Source of the DNA: Bacteroidales bacterium
Lineage (GTDB): Bacteria > Bacteroidota > Bacteroidia > Bacteroidales > Muribaculaceae
Direction: 5' to 3'
NCBI GenBank assembly: GCA_003150235.1
Contig: QAMW01000041.1
Span: forward strand, 1 to 64,000
DNA: 64,000 nt
Shown: in pieces, positions 16,485 through 27,500 of the stretch
Layout of the letters: each line of letters begins with the position of its first letter
Numbering within the stretch: the stretch's first letter is position 1
Position numbers and translations under genes: made by a program
The notes under the pieces: model-generated
Database searches by the model: none
What the model was told of the DNA's origin: nothing
Seen by the model: the letters and a program-made list of their open reading frames with translations, nothing else

Positions 16485-19250
16485 TTAGTAAGTCTTTGCT
16501 ATCTTTCCGCATTTCCCGGCTCCTTGTCCTGACAATTCCCAGACATAGATGCCTTTGCCAAGATGCGAAAGACTGATTACAAACTCATTATTGCCATTAT
16601 CGACACAAGGGCGGCATGTCAGCATCTGTGCACCGGCAAGATCATATAACCTGAACTCCATGTCGTCACCTGTTATCGCGCCGGCAGGAATGTGGAGCAA
16701 TGAAGCCGCATTGTCAAAGTACACGCCCGTCAACTCCCTGCCGTCAATCAGCCCTATGCCGCTCGATGTCTCCACAGGAACTATTGCAAACCGCTGCATT
16801 GCGGCATCGTCAATGACAGTAAGCTCAGCCTCGTCATCAAGGCTTGCGCCTGCAATCGCAAGACTGCTGGTAGATTCATTCTGAGTGATTACATATTCAT
16901 CGTCGCCCATGTAGCGCAGGTTCCACTTGCCGAGATTGTTGGTACAGTCAAAATCAAACTGTCCTATCATCGATGCTCCCCTGAGCACTATGTTCATGCC
17001 CGAAGCCCTGTTACGCAATCCATAACAATACGCACCAGCTACATCAAGATGCCACAACTGAGTGTAATCGCCGGTAAAATCACGCTGTACGACACGCGTA
17101 CCGCTCACCGTGTTGTCGTCCTTAAGCGACAGCGACTTACCGCTATGCAGCGCCACTATCTTGTAAAGCTTTTCAGGAGATATTTCAGGCACCACCTCAT
17201 CAGACCTTTCAAATTTGTAATAATCCAGGTCAATTCCGGCGTCGTTAAGCATCATGCGAAGACTGTGAGTGCCCGCAGGGAGATTAACCAGCGCAGTGAC
17301 ATCGGCGTAGCTATCGTTACCTGAGGTGGCAGGAAGGTTTATGGTAGAGAGCACCTCATCGTCAAGCATCATCGTGACACTCTTGGACTGCCCCGGAGAT
17401 GTGGCATAATGCAACGTCACCTCATAAGCAGCGGCGGCATCTATATCCACAGTGTAATTGAGCCATTCACCCTTGCTGCTCCATCCGACATGATATCCGG
17501 AAGCACCTTCGCCTATGCCTACACAATCGCCTTCCCCGTTACGATATGCCTCCCCTTCGTTACGAGAGGCAAAATCATAGAATCCGGCACCTTGACCGCC
17601 ATTGTCAAAATCCTCAGCCTCAATGACTCCGGGTATGGACAAATCCTTGAAAGGCGTGCGACGATCGGCGAAATATTTTCCCACGGAGGCGAGCAGGTCG
17701 CTGGCACGCAAGAACTCAAACCGACCGGGAAAATCCTCGTTAAGCTTCTGCACTATCTTGTTAATTCCGGCATATCCCTCTCCTGAAAGACCTGCCTGCA
17801 CCATATATACCCCGGTAAAGAGCGGGCGCTTGTCATTGACAGGAATATTCTTGAGATAATTGTATATGCCGTTAGTGTCGCCACACACACCGCCGCCACA
17901 CACGACAGGCATTCCGCACCAGTCGTAAGCGTCGTAATATGCACCCGAGCTCCATGCGATAGTACCTGTGACATTGCTTTTTACAAACCCGTTGTTATAG
18001 AACGGCTGCACCGGGAAACGAAGGGAGGAATTGGTGCTTCTCAGACCGCCCATCTGCAGATATTCACCGTTCATCTCACACCATGACTCGTAGTCGGCAG
18101 GCTTGTAAAACGGTTCCTGTATATATTGGGCACCCGACGGACCGCCGATGAGCTCATCATTGGGAGTAGCGGTCTCATGATAATAGCGCAATATAAACGG
18201 GGCTATCTCACAGAGTGCAGGGGCGATTGTCATTGACACCGGTACCTGTCCTCGCTCTTTCTGACTCCATATTATATGCTCAAGATTGTGATTGAACATG
18301 ATATTGTCGCCGTCGCTCCAGTACAAGGCAACATATATCTTTCCCGGCTTCACGTCGACCGCCTTTCCTTCAGGCTGCCAGTTCTCGAAGTTTTCAGCGG
18401 GGAATGATGAATAATAACTTGCGTTAGGGAAGAAATCGCCCACGACATATCCGAATCCTTCAGGATTGGTCGTGTCGTTGAGATCATCGCCATGCATTCC
18501 GTAGCCAAGCACCACCGCATTTTTCGGATAGCCGGGTGTACGCAATATTTTCTTGATGATATTTTTACCGGTGGTAGTCTTGTCATCCACCCAGAACGTG
18601 AACGATCGTGACGCCACGGCATAATCATATATGCGCCAGCCTCCGTTGCGCCAGTCATCGCGCAATCCCGCCGACACGACAAGCTGCTTGTTAAGCTTAG
18701 GCATGATTTCTTCAAGAGCCCAGTTGTAAGCCTGCGATATGGTAGACCAGCGGTTGCGTATATCGACAATCTCCTTGTCCCAGCCAAACTCACTTACAAG
18801 GACATCTTTCATCTTTTCACTGACCGGGAGTGCATTTTCGGCACAAGCCATCAACACAGCCATGTTGAATGTATAGTCATTGTCAGCAAAATTACACACC
18901 ACAAGTTTGTCAAGACGGTCGGCGTAACTTTTAAACATGGTACGCAATCCCCTGTTTTCGCCACTTGTGATGACACCCTTGGGAGGTCGCTTCCAGTCGA
19001 CATCGATATATTTCCACCAGTCCATCTCCTTGTCGCCTGTCGACAGGAAGACCTCGGCAGAATCACGGTTTATGATTCCCTGGAATATACGGCATGAATG
19101 TTGTGCCTCGGGACTCTCGGTAGCACCTCCACAGGAGATGAACACAGTGGTCTTCACCTGTTTCATCTTTGGGAAAGCGCTGCCGGGCTCAATCGCCTGC
19201 AACGGAAGCACCGCCATTAATGTCAATATCGATAACAGTAGTTTTTTCAT
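16485..19250 (-). CDS. GxGYxYP-family protein with CBM6 and ricin-type lectin modules
   Basis: 921 aa. Signal peptide, then the GxGYxYP N and C domains (PF16216/PF14323, a putative glycoside hydrolase family without established activity) to about residue 535: ISCGGATESPEAQHSCRIFQ, NFADNDYTFNM, VALYWSDGDNI, GGPSGAQYIQEPFY. The name-giving motif position (usually GPSGAGYxYP) reads SGAQYIQEP. Residues ~541-678 are a CBM6 (IEAEDFDNGGQGAGFYD to DLDYYKFER), ~690-830 a ricin-B-like trefoil (YKIVALHSGKSLSLKDD, QLWHL), and the last ~70 a sorting-like tail. It lies 11 bp after the GH3 gene in the PUL. Probably cell-surface glycan attack or binding. Confidence 0.82.
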   Translation of the reverse strand: MKKLLLSILTLMAVLPLQAIEPGSAFPKMKQVKTTVFISCGGATESPEAQHSCRIFQGIINRDSAEVFLSTGDKEMDWWKYIDVDWKRPPKGVITSGENRGLRTMFKSYADRLDKLVVCNFADNDYTFNMAVLMACAENALPVSEKMKDVLVSEFGWDKEIVDIRNRWSTISQAYNWALEEIMPKLNKQLVVSAGLRDDWRNGGWRIYDYAVASRSFTFWVDDKTTTGKNIIKKILRTPGYPKNAVVLGYGMHGDDLNDTTNPEGFGYVVGDFFPNASYYSSFPAENFENWQPEGKAVDVKPGKIYVALYWSDGDNIMFNHNLEHIIWSQKERGQVPVSMTIAPALCEIAPFILRYYHETATPNDELIGGPSGAQYIQEPFYKPADYESWCEMNGEYLQMGGLRSTNSSLRFPVQPFYNNGFVKSNVTGTIAWSSGAYYDAYDWCGMPVVCGGGVCGDTNGIYNYLKNIPVNDKRPLFTGVYMVQAGLSGEGYAGINKIVQKLNEDFPGRFEFLRASDLLASVGKYFADRRTPFKDLSIPGVIEAEDFDNGGQGAGFYDFASRNEGEAYRNGEGDCVGIGEGASGYHVGWSSKGEWLNYTVDIDAAAAYEVTLHYATSPGQSKSVTMMLDDEVLSTINLPATSGNDSYADVTALVNLPAGTHSLRMMLNDAGIDLDYYKFERSDEVVPEISPEKLYKIVALHSGKSLSLKDDNTVSGTRVVQRDFTGDYTQLWHLDVAGAYCYGLRNRASGMNIVLRGASMIGQFDFDCTNNLGKWNLRYMGDDEYVITQNESTSSLAIAGASLDDEAELTVIDDAAMQRFAIVPVETSSGIGLIDGRELTGVYFDNAASLLHIPAGAITGDDMEFRLYDLAGAQMLTCRPCVDNGNNEFVISLSHLGKGIYVWELSGQGAGKCGKIAKTY

Positions 19251-19261
19251 TCTTCAACAGA

Positions 19262-21823
19262 TTACCGGTTAACCTTCACCATCTTGTAGAGATGCAACTT
19301 GTCAGAAGCCGACCCTACTGCAAACATATATTCTCCCTCAGGAGTGAAAAACTCGTTTTTCTTCTCATCCCAAAGGCGCAACTCGCTGCGCGGGACAGAA
19401 ATGTGGACGCGTTTTTTGCCGCCTTTCTTTATGCTTACGCGCTTGAAGCCCTTCAGCTGTCTTATCGGGGTCGTAATCCCGCAGTCGGGGAATGATACAT
19501 AAACCTGCGCAACTTCATCACCGTCATAGTCACCCGTGTTACGGATATCGAAACTAATATCCACCGAATCCTCGCCGGCAGCAGCCGACATGTTGTCATA
19601 GGCAAAAGTAGTGTAGCTCAATCCGTGACCGAAAGCATAGAGAGGCTTTTCGGTGAAATACATGTAGGTGCGTCCCTTCTTGATATCATAATTATCAAAA
19701 GGAGGAAGATTGTCAAGCGACTTATAATAGGTAATCGGGAGACGACCTCCGGGGTTGTAATCGCCGAAAAGAGCTTCGGCTACGGCAACACCGCCCTGTT
19801 CGCCGGGATACCACGCATTAAGCACGGCAGGCACATGCTCGTCAATCCAGTTGACTGCGAGCGAACTTCCGGCGACAAGCACCACGACTGTGCGCGGATT
19901 AGCCTTGAAGGCTTCCTTGATAAACGCCTCCTGATCGGCAGGCAGCGTGATGGTGTAACGGTCCTGACCTTCACGCTCGATGGACTTGTTGATACCAAGT
20001 ACGGCGACCGTGACGTCACACTCACGGATAGCCTTGCCTGCCTCACCGTACAAGTCAAGCAACTCACGCTTGTCAATATCGGGCACACGCCAGTAAAGTT
20101 TTGCCGAAGCATCGCCGCCGTCATCGAAATACTCGGCTACAAGATTGTATTTGCGTCCCTTTACAAGGTCGACGGTCACACTATCGGTCTGCACTCCACG
20201 ATTATGCCATGAGTCGATAAGCTGCTTTCCGTCAAGATATAGACGACAACCGTCGTCAGTGGCAAATCCGAGAGTATAACGCCCCGATACCGACGGCACG
20301 AGATCACCGCTCCAGCGTACCGACAGCGGAGACTTCGGAAGGAATGGATCGGGAGCCTGATTTGCCGGCTCAAAATTTATATTCTCGTCAGTCCTCACTT
20401 TCGGGGTTCCTGCAAGTGACTTATTGTTGAAATATTCAGCTTTCAGCCCTGAGGGAAAATTAGCTTTGGTTATCAGTTCATAGCCCGATACCGACGATGA
20501 CCATGGAGCATAGACCACCTTCACCTTGTCGCCTACACGCTCCTGTATGCCCCGGAGAATAGATACGGGCGCATTCACGGGCGTACCGCTATAGTCGCCA
20601 AACTCACAGTTACCGGCATTGATGCCCACCACAGCGATAGATGAAATGGCGGAGGGGTCAAGAGGCAGGAACGCATCGTCGTTTTTCATCAGCACAAGGC
20701 TCTGACGCGCCGCCTCAAGTGCAAGAAGGTTGTGAGCCTTGCATCCTACCACGTCGGGCGAAATACGGTTATACGGATTTTTTGAGGGGTCGTCAAAGAG
20801 TCCGAGCTTCATACGGGCATCAAGTACACGGTAGGCGCTCCGGTCTATATCCTCATCGGTGACCATGTGCTGACGATACGCCTCAATCAACGGCTCCATG
20901 AATATGCTGTCGCCACATTCCAGGTCAAGACCCGCCTTAATGGCGAGAGTGGCAGCAGTCTCGGGACGTTTCACATACTTATGATGTGACACCAGAAACT
21001 CGGGCGCGCCGCAGTCAGACACAACGTATCCGTCAAATCCCCACTCATTACGCAATACCTGTGTAAGCAACCAGGGATTTGCCGTACAGGGGACATTGTT
21101 TATCGCATTGTATGCCGACATTATAGACGCGGCATGACCCTCTTTCACGCAAGCCTCGAAGGCAGGCAAGTAATACTCGCGCAAATCACGCTCTGAAATT
21201 ATGGGATTACACTCAAAGCGGTTATGCTCCTCATTGTTGGCGGCAAAATGCTTGGGTGTCGACACTATTTTCAGATATCGCGGATCATCGCCCTGAAGCC
21301 CCTTTACAAAAGCCACGCCGAGACGACCCGACAGGAAGGGGTCTTCCCCGTAAGTCTCAGGAGTACGACCCCAACGCGGGTCACGTGCCATGTTTACAGT
21401 CGGCGACCAGAAAGTAAGCAAGTCGCTGAACTGACCGGTCTGCTTCTTGCCTTGTTCAAGCTCGTTCCATCTGCCACGCGCCTCATCGGAAATCACGGTA
21501 GATATCTCATGAATCAATTCAGGGTTCCAGGTGCTTGCAAGACCTATCGCCTGAGGGAACACGGTGAAATTACCGGGTCGCACAACGCCGTGAAGCGCCT
21601 CATTGCCATGATAATACTTTTCAATATCAAGGCGCTCTATCGCCGGGGCGGTGGCGCGTAATAATGATATCTTTTCCTCAACCGTCATCCTTGACAACAG
21701 ATCCATGACACGCTCATGTCGCGGCAAATTCATGTCTTTGTAAGGCTCGACAGTCTTTGCCACAGATGTGCCGGTCAATGCCAGCATGACAGCAAATAAG
21801 CTATATCTTATCTTTTTGTTCAT
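19262..21823 (-). CDS. GH3 beta-glycosidase with inserted PA14 domain
   Basis: 853 aa, signal peptide. Classical GH3: (beta/alpha)8-like N domain with HGNEALHG and KHFAANNEE; the nucleophile Asp is in GYVVSDCGA at about residue 267. A PA14 module (~455-590: GLKAEYFNN, FATDDGCRLYLDGKQLIDSW) is inserted in the second domain, and a fibronectin-III-like C domain ends the protein (DEVAQVYVSFPD). PA14 insertions extend the substrate pocket in GH3 enzymes. Likely a beta-glucosidase or beta-xylosidase acting on oligosaccharides. It follows the DUF3823 gene by 13 bp within the PUL operon. Confidence 0.92.
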   Translation of the reverse strand: MNKKIRYSLFAVMLALTGTSVAKTVEPYKDMNLPRHERVMDLLSRMTVEEKISLLRATAPAIERLDIEKYYHGNEALHGVVRPGNFTVFPQAIGLASTWNPELIHEISTVISDEARGRWNELEQGKKQTGQFSDLLTFWSPTVNMARDPRWGRTPETYGEDPFLSGRLGVAFVKGLQGDDPRYLKIVSTPKHFAANNEEHNRFECNPIISERDLREYYLPAFEACVKEGHAASIMSAYNAINNVPCTANPWLLTQVLRNEWGFDGYVVSDCGAPEFLVSHHKYVKRPETAATLAIKAGLDLECGDSIFMEPLIEAYRQHMVTDEDIDRSAYRVLDARMKLGLFDDPSKNPYNRISPDVVGCKAHNLLALEAARQSLVLMKNDDAFLPLDPSAISSIAVVGINAGNCEFGDYSGTPVNAPVSILRGIQERVGDKVKVVYAPWSSSVSGYELITKANFPSGLKAEYFNNKSLAGTPKVRTDENINFEPANQAPDPFLPKSPLSVRWSGDLVPSVSGRYTLGFATDDGCRLYLDGKQLIDSWHNRGVQTDSVTVDLVKGRKYNLVAEYFDDGGDASAKLYWRVPDIDKRELLDLYGEAGKAIRECDVTVAVLGINKSIEREGQDRYTITLPADQEAFIKEAFKANPRTVVVLVAGSSLAVNWIDEHVPAVLNAWYPGEQGGVAVAEALFGDYNPGGRLPITYYKSLDNLPPFDNYDIKKGRTYMYFTEKPLYAFGHGLSYTTFAYDNMSAAAGEDSVDISFDIRNTGDYDGDEVAQVYVSFPDCGITTPIRQLKGFKRVSIKKGGKKRVHISVPRSELRLWDEKKNEFFTPEGEYMFAVGSASDKLHLYKMVKVNR

Positions 21824-21836
21824 AAGTAACTGGGGG

Positions 21837-22580
21837 TTAAGGTGCGGTTATTTCCATCACTTCGGTGTAATTATAGCGTTTGAGCGACTTGTTGTAGCTG
21901 CAGCTTGACAGCGCCGCCACTCTCACGTAATATTTCTTTCCACTCTCAAGACCCTTGATTTTGTCGGAATACACCTTCTCCTCAATCGATGTGTCGGTCG
22001 AACGGCTCAACACCTTGGTCGACGAACAGTTTTCAAGAAAACATCCATTGTAGCATGACACAACCGGATAGATGTTGCACAGCACCCTTGCCTCAGAGAT
22101 AGTCTTTGTGCCGATTTCCATGCCGGCGGGAGTAGTCGAGCGCTTGATTGTATAGCTAATCGTGACATCGGCACTGCCAGCCTCACCATATTCGATATTC
22201 TCAACCTTGACTTTCAGGTAAGGAGTGACGTTGAAGTCATGTTTCGTGACACCGTTGAGAGTCACGGTCTCGGCTTCAACCGGGAAGAAGGGACCCTCAT
22301 AAGGTCTTACATCGTATTTCCCGTTAAATAGCGCCACGTTACGGAATGTACCGTCAGCCTTGACCCAGAACTGCAGTGGTATCGGATTGTCGTAGGCAAG
22401 GTCCATAAGTTCGATACGCGCGCCGTCGGGCTGCTCGGTCTGTACCGCTTCACCGGTCTCCGAGTCAATGAGTGTGCCGTATATACCGGCATTAGGCTCA
22501 TCGTAATTATCTATGCCACATGCCTGGCAGCCCAGGATAATGACACTGAAAATAACTATAAGTGACTTTATATTTTTCAT
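21837..22580 (-). CDS. DUF3823-domain lipoprotein of the PUL
   Basis: 247 aa lipoprotein with a signal peptide ending in a lipobox-like ILGCQAC. The N-terminal half begins GIYGTLIDSETGEAVQTEQ, the opening of DUF3823, a prealbumin-like domain that in Bacteroidetes nearly always follows susD. The C-terminal half is a second beta-sandwich (VKVENIEYGEAGSADVTISY, then SGKKYYVRVAALSS, fibronectin-like). Predicted outer-membrane surface protein that helps SusD hold glycan; direct functional data on the family are few. Confidence 0.88.
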   Translation of the reverse strand: MKNIKSLIVIFSVIILGCQACGIDNYDEPNAGIYGTLIDSETGEAVQTEQPDGARIELMDLAYDNPIPLQFWVKADGTFRNVALFNGKYDVRPYEGPFFPVEAETVTLNGVTKHDFNVTPYLKVKVENIEYGEAGSADVTISYTIKRSTTPAGMEIGTKTISEARVLCNIYPVVSCYNGCFLENCSSTKVLSRSTDTSIEEKVYSDKIKGLESGKKYYVRVAALSSCSYNKSLKRYNYTEVMEITAP

Positions 22581-22601
22581 GAGAATGTATATTAAATGTG
22601 A

Positions 22602-24485
22602 TTAATAACCGGGATTCTGGATTATTCCGGGATTACGGTTGATCTGGTCATCATTGATTCTGATATAGTAGAGATATGGCTTGAAGTCATGTATGCTGCC
22701 CACATCAAGTTTCTTGAATATCCATGTGTCATTATTTGCCACATAATATGGATAAAGAGCTTTCATCATGCGGTTGTGCATCACATCCTCGGCAATACGC
22801 CAACGCTTGATATCCCAGAAACGATGATTCTCGTACATCAGCTCGACACGGCGTTCAGCTCTCACGGAGTTGACGGTAAGCGTCTCCAGCGGGTCAACGC
22901 CTGCACGGTCACGCACGTCATTGATTGCGACAAGACCTTCAGCCACATAAGAAGCATCGCCCATTGTAGCAAGCTCGGCAGCGGCTTCGGCAAAATTAAG
23001 CAGAATCTCGGCATACCTAAATTCCATCCAGTCCTGTTCGCCGCTGGTGTGCTTGGGGTCTTGAGTGGCATTACCCTCGTAAAGGAATTTCTTGACATAT
23101 AGACCTGTAACGGTTGATTCCGAAGTACCGCCCACGCCCTGACGGCCAATTACGTAGAGGCTCTCATTCTCTCCTGTCTCGGGATTGGGATAATCAATCT
23201 GGTCGGTAAAGGCACCGCCTTCTTTCAGAACAGTCACCTTCTGGTCGTTTTTCTCCACGATACCACGCTTCACATCGATGATTCCTGTAGTCTCACCCTT
23301 GGCACTTGTCCATGATGCACCGGGGATAAGCACGGATGCATAGAGTCGGGCATCCCTTCCGGCAAAAAGCTCGGTACGGTCTTTTACCTCGATTATCTTA
23401 TTGTCGGCATCCACCACCCATCCGGCGGAATTAGCCTTTAACTCACCCGACGAGCCGTCGGTCTTCGGGAATGCCTCCACAAGGTCAAGCGTAGGAGACA
23501 GACGCGATCCGTATCCCTCAGGATAGCGGTAACCCCACGGCTGATTCCAGAGGTCCCAGTTATGCGCCTTGTCGGGATAAGAGTATTTTTTCACGAATAT
23601 AAGTTCGGGGCAGTCGCCCTTGATCCAGAACATCTCCTGGAAGTTGCGTGACTTGTCATTATTGCCGCGATAGAGCGAATAATTACCGCTCATCACTATT
23701 TTCGCAGCCTCAGCGGCTTCCTTATAGTATTTTGCCGCCTTCGCCGGGTCATCGAATCCGACAAGACCATTCAGGTCGTATGCCCCATACTTGGCTATCG
23801 AGCCGGCATAAATCATCGCACGGCTCTTGAGAGCGGCTGCCACATAGCGGTTAATCCTGTATTTTTCAGCCGAGACACGTGTGTCAGGCAACATGCTGAT
23901 TGCCTTGTCGAGGTCTTCAAGTATGAAATTGTACGTTTCCTCCTCAGTGCTTCGGTTCACCATCAGCGCATCGGGGTTTGACGGGTCGTAAACCTGCGGC
24001 TCCTTTATTATGGGAAGACCGCCGTAGCGCTTTGCCATTCCGAAATAGTACCATGCGCGTATGGCATACGCCTCGCCGAGCAGCTCCTCTTTCTTTTCAG
24101 GCGAAAAGAGAGTGCTGTTTTCAAGTTCCTGTATGAGCTGGTTTACATTACGTACATTATCGTAGGTCCACCACTGGTTCCAGGCGTTGTTGCCCACCGG
24201 GCCGAAAATCTCATGCGGCCATTCGCAGTGCATCGCCTCGTCGCAGCTGAGAGCGGGCACAAAGCAGCCTCCCACCCAGTTGTTGAATCCCGACTCACTG
24301 CCATAATTGAAGTCTTCTATAGGGAGGCGATTGTAAAGAGTCGCCATGTAAGCCTGCACACCCGATTCATTGTTGAAAATGTCTTCATTGGTTATCTTGT
24401 TGATAGGTGGCAAGTCAAGGAAATCATTGCAGCCTGTTGTCAACATGGTCGCCGATAACAACACGGCATATATTATCTTCTTCAT
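22602..24485 (-). CDS. SusD/RagB-family glycan-binding lipoprotein
   Basis: 627 aa. Lipoprotein signal with lipobox TTGC (Cys 19), then NDFLDLPPINKITNEDIF, the usual SusD opening. A helical TPR-like core follows (KKEELLGEAYAIRAWYYFGMAKRYGGLPII is a family hallmark). The C-terminus shows RAERRVELMYENHRFWDIKRWR, also diagnostic. It caps the SusC barrel as a pedal-bin lid and hands oligosaccharide to it. It lies 16 bp downstream of the SusC-type gene. Confidence 0.96.
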   Translation of the reverse strand: MKKIIYAVLLSATMLTTGCNDFLDLPPINKITNEDIFNNESGVQAYMATLYNRLPIEDFNYGSESGFNNWVGGCFVPALSCDEAMHCEWPHEIFGPVGNNAWNQWWTYDNVRNVNQLIQELENSTLFSPEKKEELLGEAYAIRAWYYFGMAKRYGGLPIIKEPQVYDPSNPDALMVNRSTEEETYNFILEDLDKAISMLPDTRVSAEKYRINRYVAAALKSRAMIYAGSIAKYGAYDLNGLVGFDDPAKAAKYYKEAAEAAKIVMSGNYSLYRGNNDKSRNFQEMFWIKGDCPELIFVKKYSYPDKAHNWDLWNQPWGYRYPEGYGSRLSPTLDLVEAFPKTDGSSGELKANSAGWVVDADNKIIEVKDRTELFAGRDARLYASVLIPGASWTSAKGETTGIIDVKRGIVEKNDQKVTVLKEGGAFTDQIDYPNPETGENESLYVIGRQGVGGTSESTVTGLYVKKFLYEGNATQDPKHTSGEQDWMEFRYAEILLNFAEAAAELATMGDASYVAEGLVAINDVRDRAGVDPLETLTVNSVRAERRVELMYENHRFWDIKRWRIAEDVMHNRMMKALYPYYVANNDTWIFKKLDVGSIHDFKPYLYYIRINDDQINRNPGIIQNPGY

Positions 24486-24501
24486 GAGGTAGTAGTGTTT
24501 T

Positions 24502-27500
24502 TTAGAAGGTTACATTAACTCCGAAATTAAAATTCTTCATGATGGGGTAGCGTTCGATGCTTCCGCCGGGATTTTCCGGGTCGATATATTTCAGGTCTTT
24601 TGAACACCATGTCACAAGATTGAATCCGTTACCGTAGATGCGTAAATCCTGGATACCGAGGAAATCAAGACATTTGCGTGGAAGCGAATAGCCGATTTCG
24701 AGGTTTTTCAGTCTCAGGTAAGAGCAGTCACTGTAAAAGAATGTCGACTGCTGTCCATAATTCTGCGGGTCCTGCAGACGTGTCGACGGATAACGGCCGG
24801 GAATCCATTCGCCCTCGGGATCAAAGGGGTCAGCCTTGTGCCAGCGATCCATGAAGATATCCCATGAGCCGCCAAACTGAAGCGGACGCGACTCCATGCG
24901 CGCATTGAAACAAGCCGCACCCTGGAAAGTGGCGCTGAGGTCGAATCCTCTCCATCCGAGGCTCACGGTAAGTCCGTAGTTGACTACGGGCATATTGCCG
25001 CGACGTATCGGCTGCTTGTCCCACTCGTCGATGATACCGTCTTCGTTGTAATCGACATACTTCAGGTCACCCGGAAGATAGGAGTATTTTGTATATAGAC
25101 CTTCAAGCACCGGACTGCTGTAAATCTCTTCCATCGATGAAAATTGTCCCGAATAGTCATACATCCAGAGGATATTGTTGTTTCGGTCATTGGTGTTATG
25201 ACGCCAGTTGTCATAGGAGTTTCCGGGAGTTGTGCTCTCCACATATTTATTACGTGAAAGCGTATAGGTGACATTTGCGGTCACGCCATAGGTGAAATCG
25301 GCTACGCTGCCGTTGGTTCCCAATACGATTTCAAAACCGGTCTGCATGTCGCTGTTAAGATTCTCCTTGGCAAAGGTGGCGCCGAACGTACCCGGCACCG
25401 AAACGATGCGGTTGGCGAGCAAGCCGTCCCTGTCGCGGCGGAACCAGTCAGCCTCGAAGCGAAGCGCGCCGTTCCAGAGATTCATCTCTATACCTATATT
25501 TTTCATCGTGGAGGTGTACCATGTAGCGGCATAGTTAGGTATCTGAGGCATGTTGACACCCGGTATCAATCCCTGGTCGCCCAATACATACTTGTCACCG
25601 CCGGGATAGTCAAACGCCATCATCCACAGATAGGAATCGGTGTTGTCGTCACCGAGCTTACCAATTGAACCACGGAGCTTAAGATTGGTCACAAACGGGA
25701 GCGCATTGCGGAAAAACTTTTCCTCAGATATACGCCATCCTGCCGATACCGACGGGAAGAAACCCCAACGCTTGTTGCGGAACTTGGAAGAACCGTCGAC
25801 CCTGAAGCTCGCCTCCACAAGATATTTAGACTTATAATCGTAGTCGACACGACCAACGATACCGACATTAGAGTTACGGTCGGCAAGTCCGTTGACACTA
25901 CGCGCGTCATCCACAAGACCGGCATAAATCTGGTCAACGGCATCCATTACAGTATTGCGGCTTCCGCTCAATTCAGAGTTTTGCCATTTGCGGGTCTCCA
26001 TCAATGCCATTGCCTGAATGTTGTGGGCATCCTTTATCTTGGTGCTGTAGTTAATCTGCAGCTGGGTCAAGGTATTTGATGTGTTTGAACGCCATTCGGT
26101 GATGTTAGAGAGCGACGAGGTTGTCACTACGTCATAACTGTCGGCAGCCTCGTTATATTTATATGACTTGAACTGCTTCTTAAACTGCTTGTCGTTATGG
26201 AACCAGGGGTCAAACGCCACAAGCGCCTTAGCCCACAAGCCCTTTACCCAGGGAATATCCCAGCGGATAGAGGCTGTCGCCTGAATCTGGTAATTAGAAG
26301 TGCGGCGATAACCTGAATAATTCTGCGAACTCTTGACAAGCGCGTTCTTGTCATCATTGTACTGATATCCGAGATAGTCGGGGTTACCGTTGGCATACAC
26401 TTCGTAGATAGGCACTTGTGAACCTACCGCGTTAAGTATTTCTGCCGGATAATATGCCGGGGCATCCTTATGGTCATAGAATCCGCCAATCTGGAATTCA
26501 GTGGTTATGTGGTCGGAAAGTTTTGCAGTCACATTTGAACGTATATTGTAACGCTGATATTTCAGTGACTTTGCCTTCCACAATCCTTCCTCTTCCATGT
26601 AACCGATGCTGTTGAAGTACTGCACACGGTCAGTACTACCCGAAGCGGTAAGACCTATCTGCCATTGAGGCGCCGACTTGCGCACAACTTCATCAAACCA
26701 GTTGACGTTGGCATAAGGCGAACCTGATGTCACGAGGTCGGGAGTATAGGTAGGTGTGGTCTCGCCACGGTTTGCCATCGCTTCATTATAAAGCTCCATG
26801 TATCCGTAAGCGTCAACAGATTTCGGGAAGCGGGTGATTTTCTGTACACCATAAGAGGCGTTGAGTGTCACCTGTGTCTTTCCCTGGCTGCCTTTGCGGG
26901 TAGTGATAAGAATCACACCGTTGGCGGCGCGTACACCGTAGACAGCGGCTGAAGCGTCTTTCAACACCGACACCGACTCTATTTCATTGGGATCGATACG
27001 GTCGAAGTTGTCACGTGGCACACCGTCGACGATAATCAGCGGAGACCCGAGACCACGTACATTAAAACTATTGTCATAAGAACCCGGCTCACTTGTGTTC
27101 TGCTTGATATTAAGACCGGGAATCTTTCCCTGAAGGGTATTGGTAAGATTGGTAGAGGTGACCGCCTTGATGTCGTCGTGACCGAGACTTGCGACGGCGC
27201 CGGTAATCTCAAGACGCTTCTGTGTACCGTAGCCTACGACCACCACCTCATCAAGCAATTTCGAACTTTCCTTAACGGTAATTGTCAGATTGTTCTGACC
27301 GTTTACCTTTACATCCATGCTGTTATATCCGACATGCGACACCTGCAAAACTGCCGTCGCCGGATCAGCCTTAATGTGAAACACACCGTCAAGATCCGTA
27401 ACAGTAATGGCTTTTGAGCCTTTTTCCTTCACGGTGACACCAATCAATGTCTCTCCCGATTCATCTTTTACCACTCCGGTAATATCGACAACATCAGCGA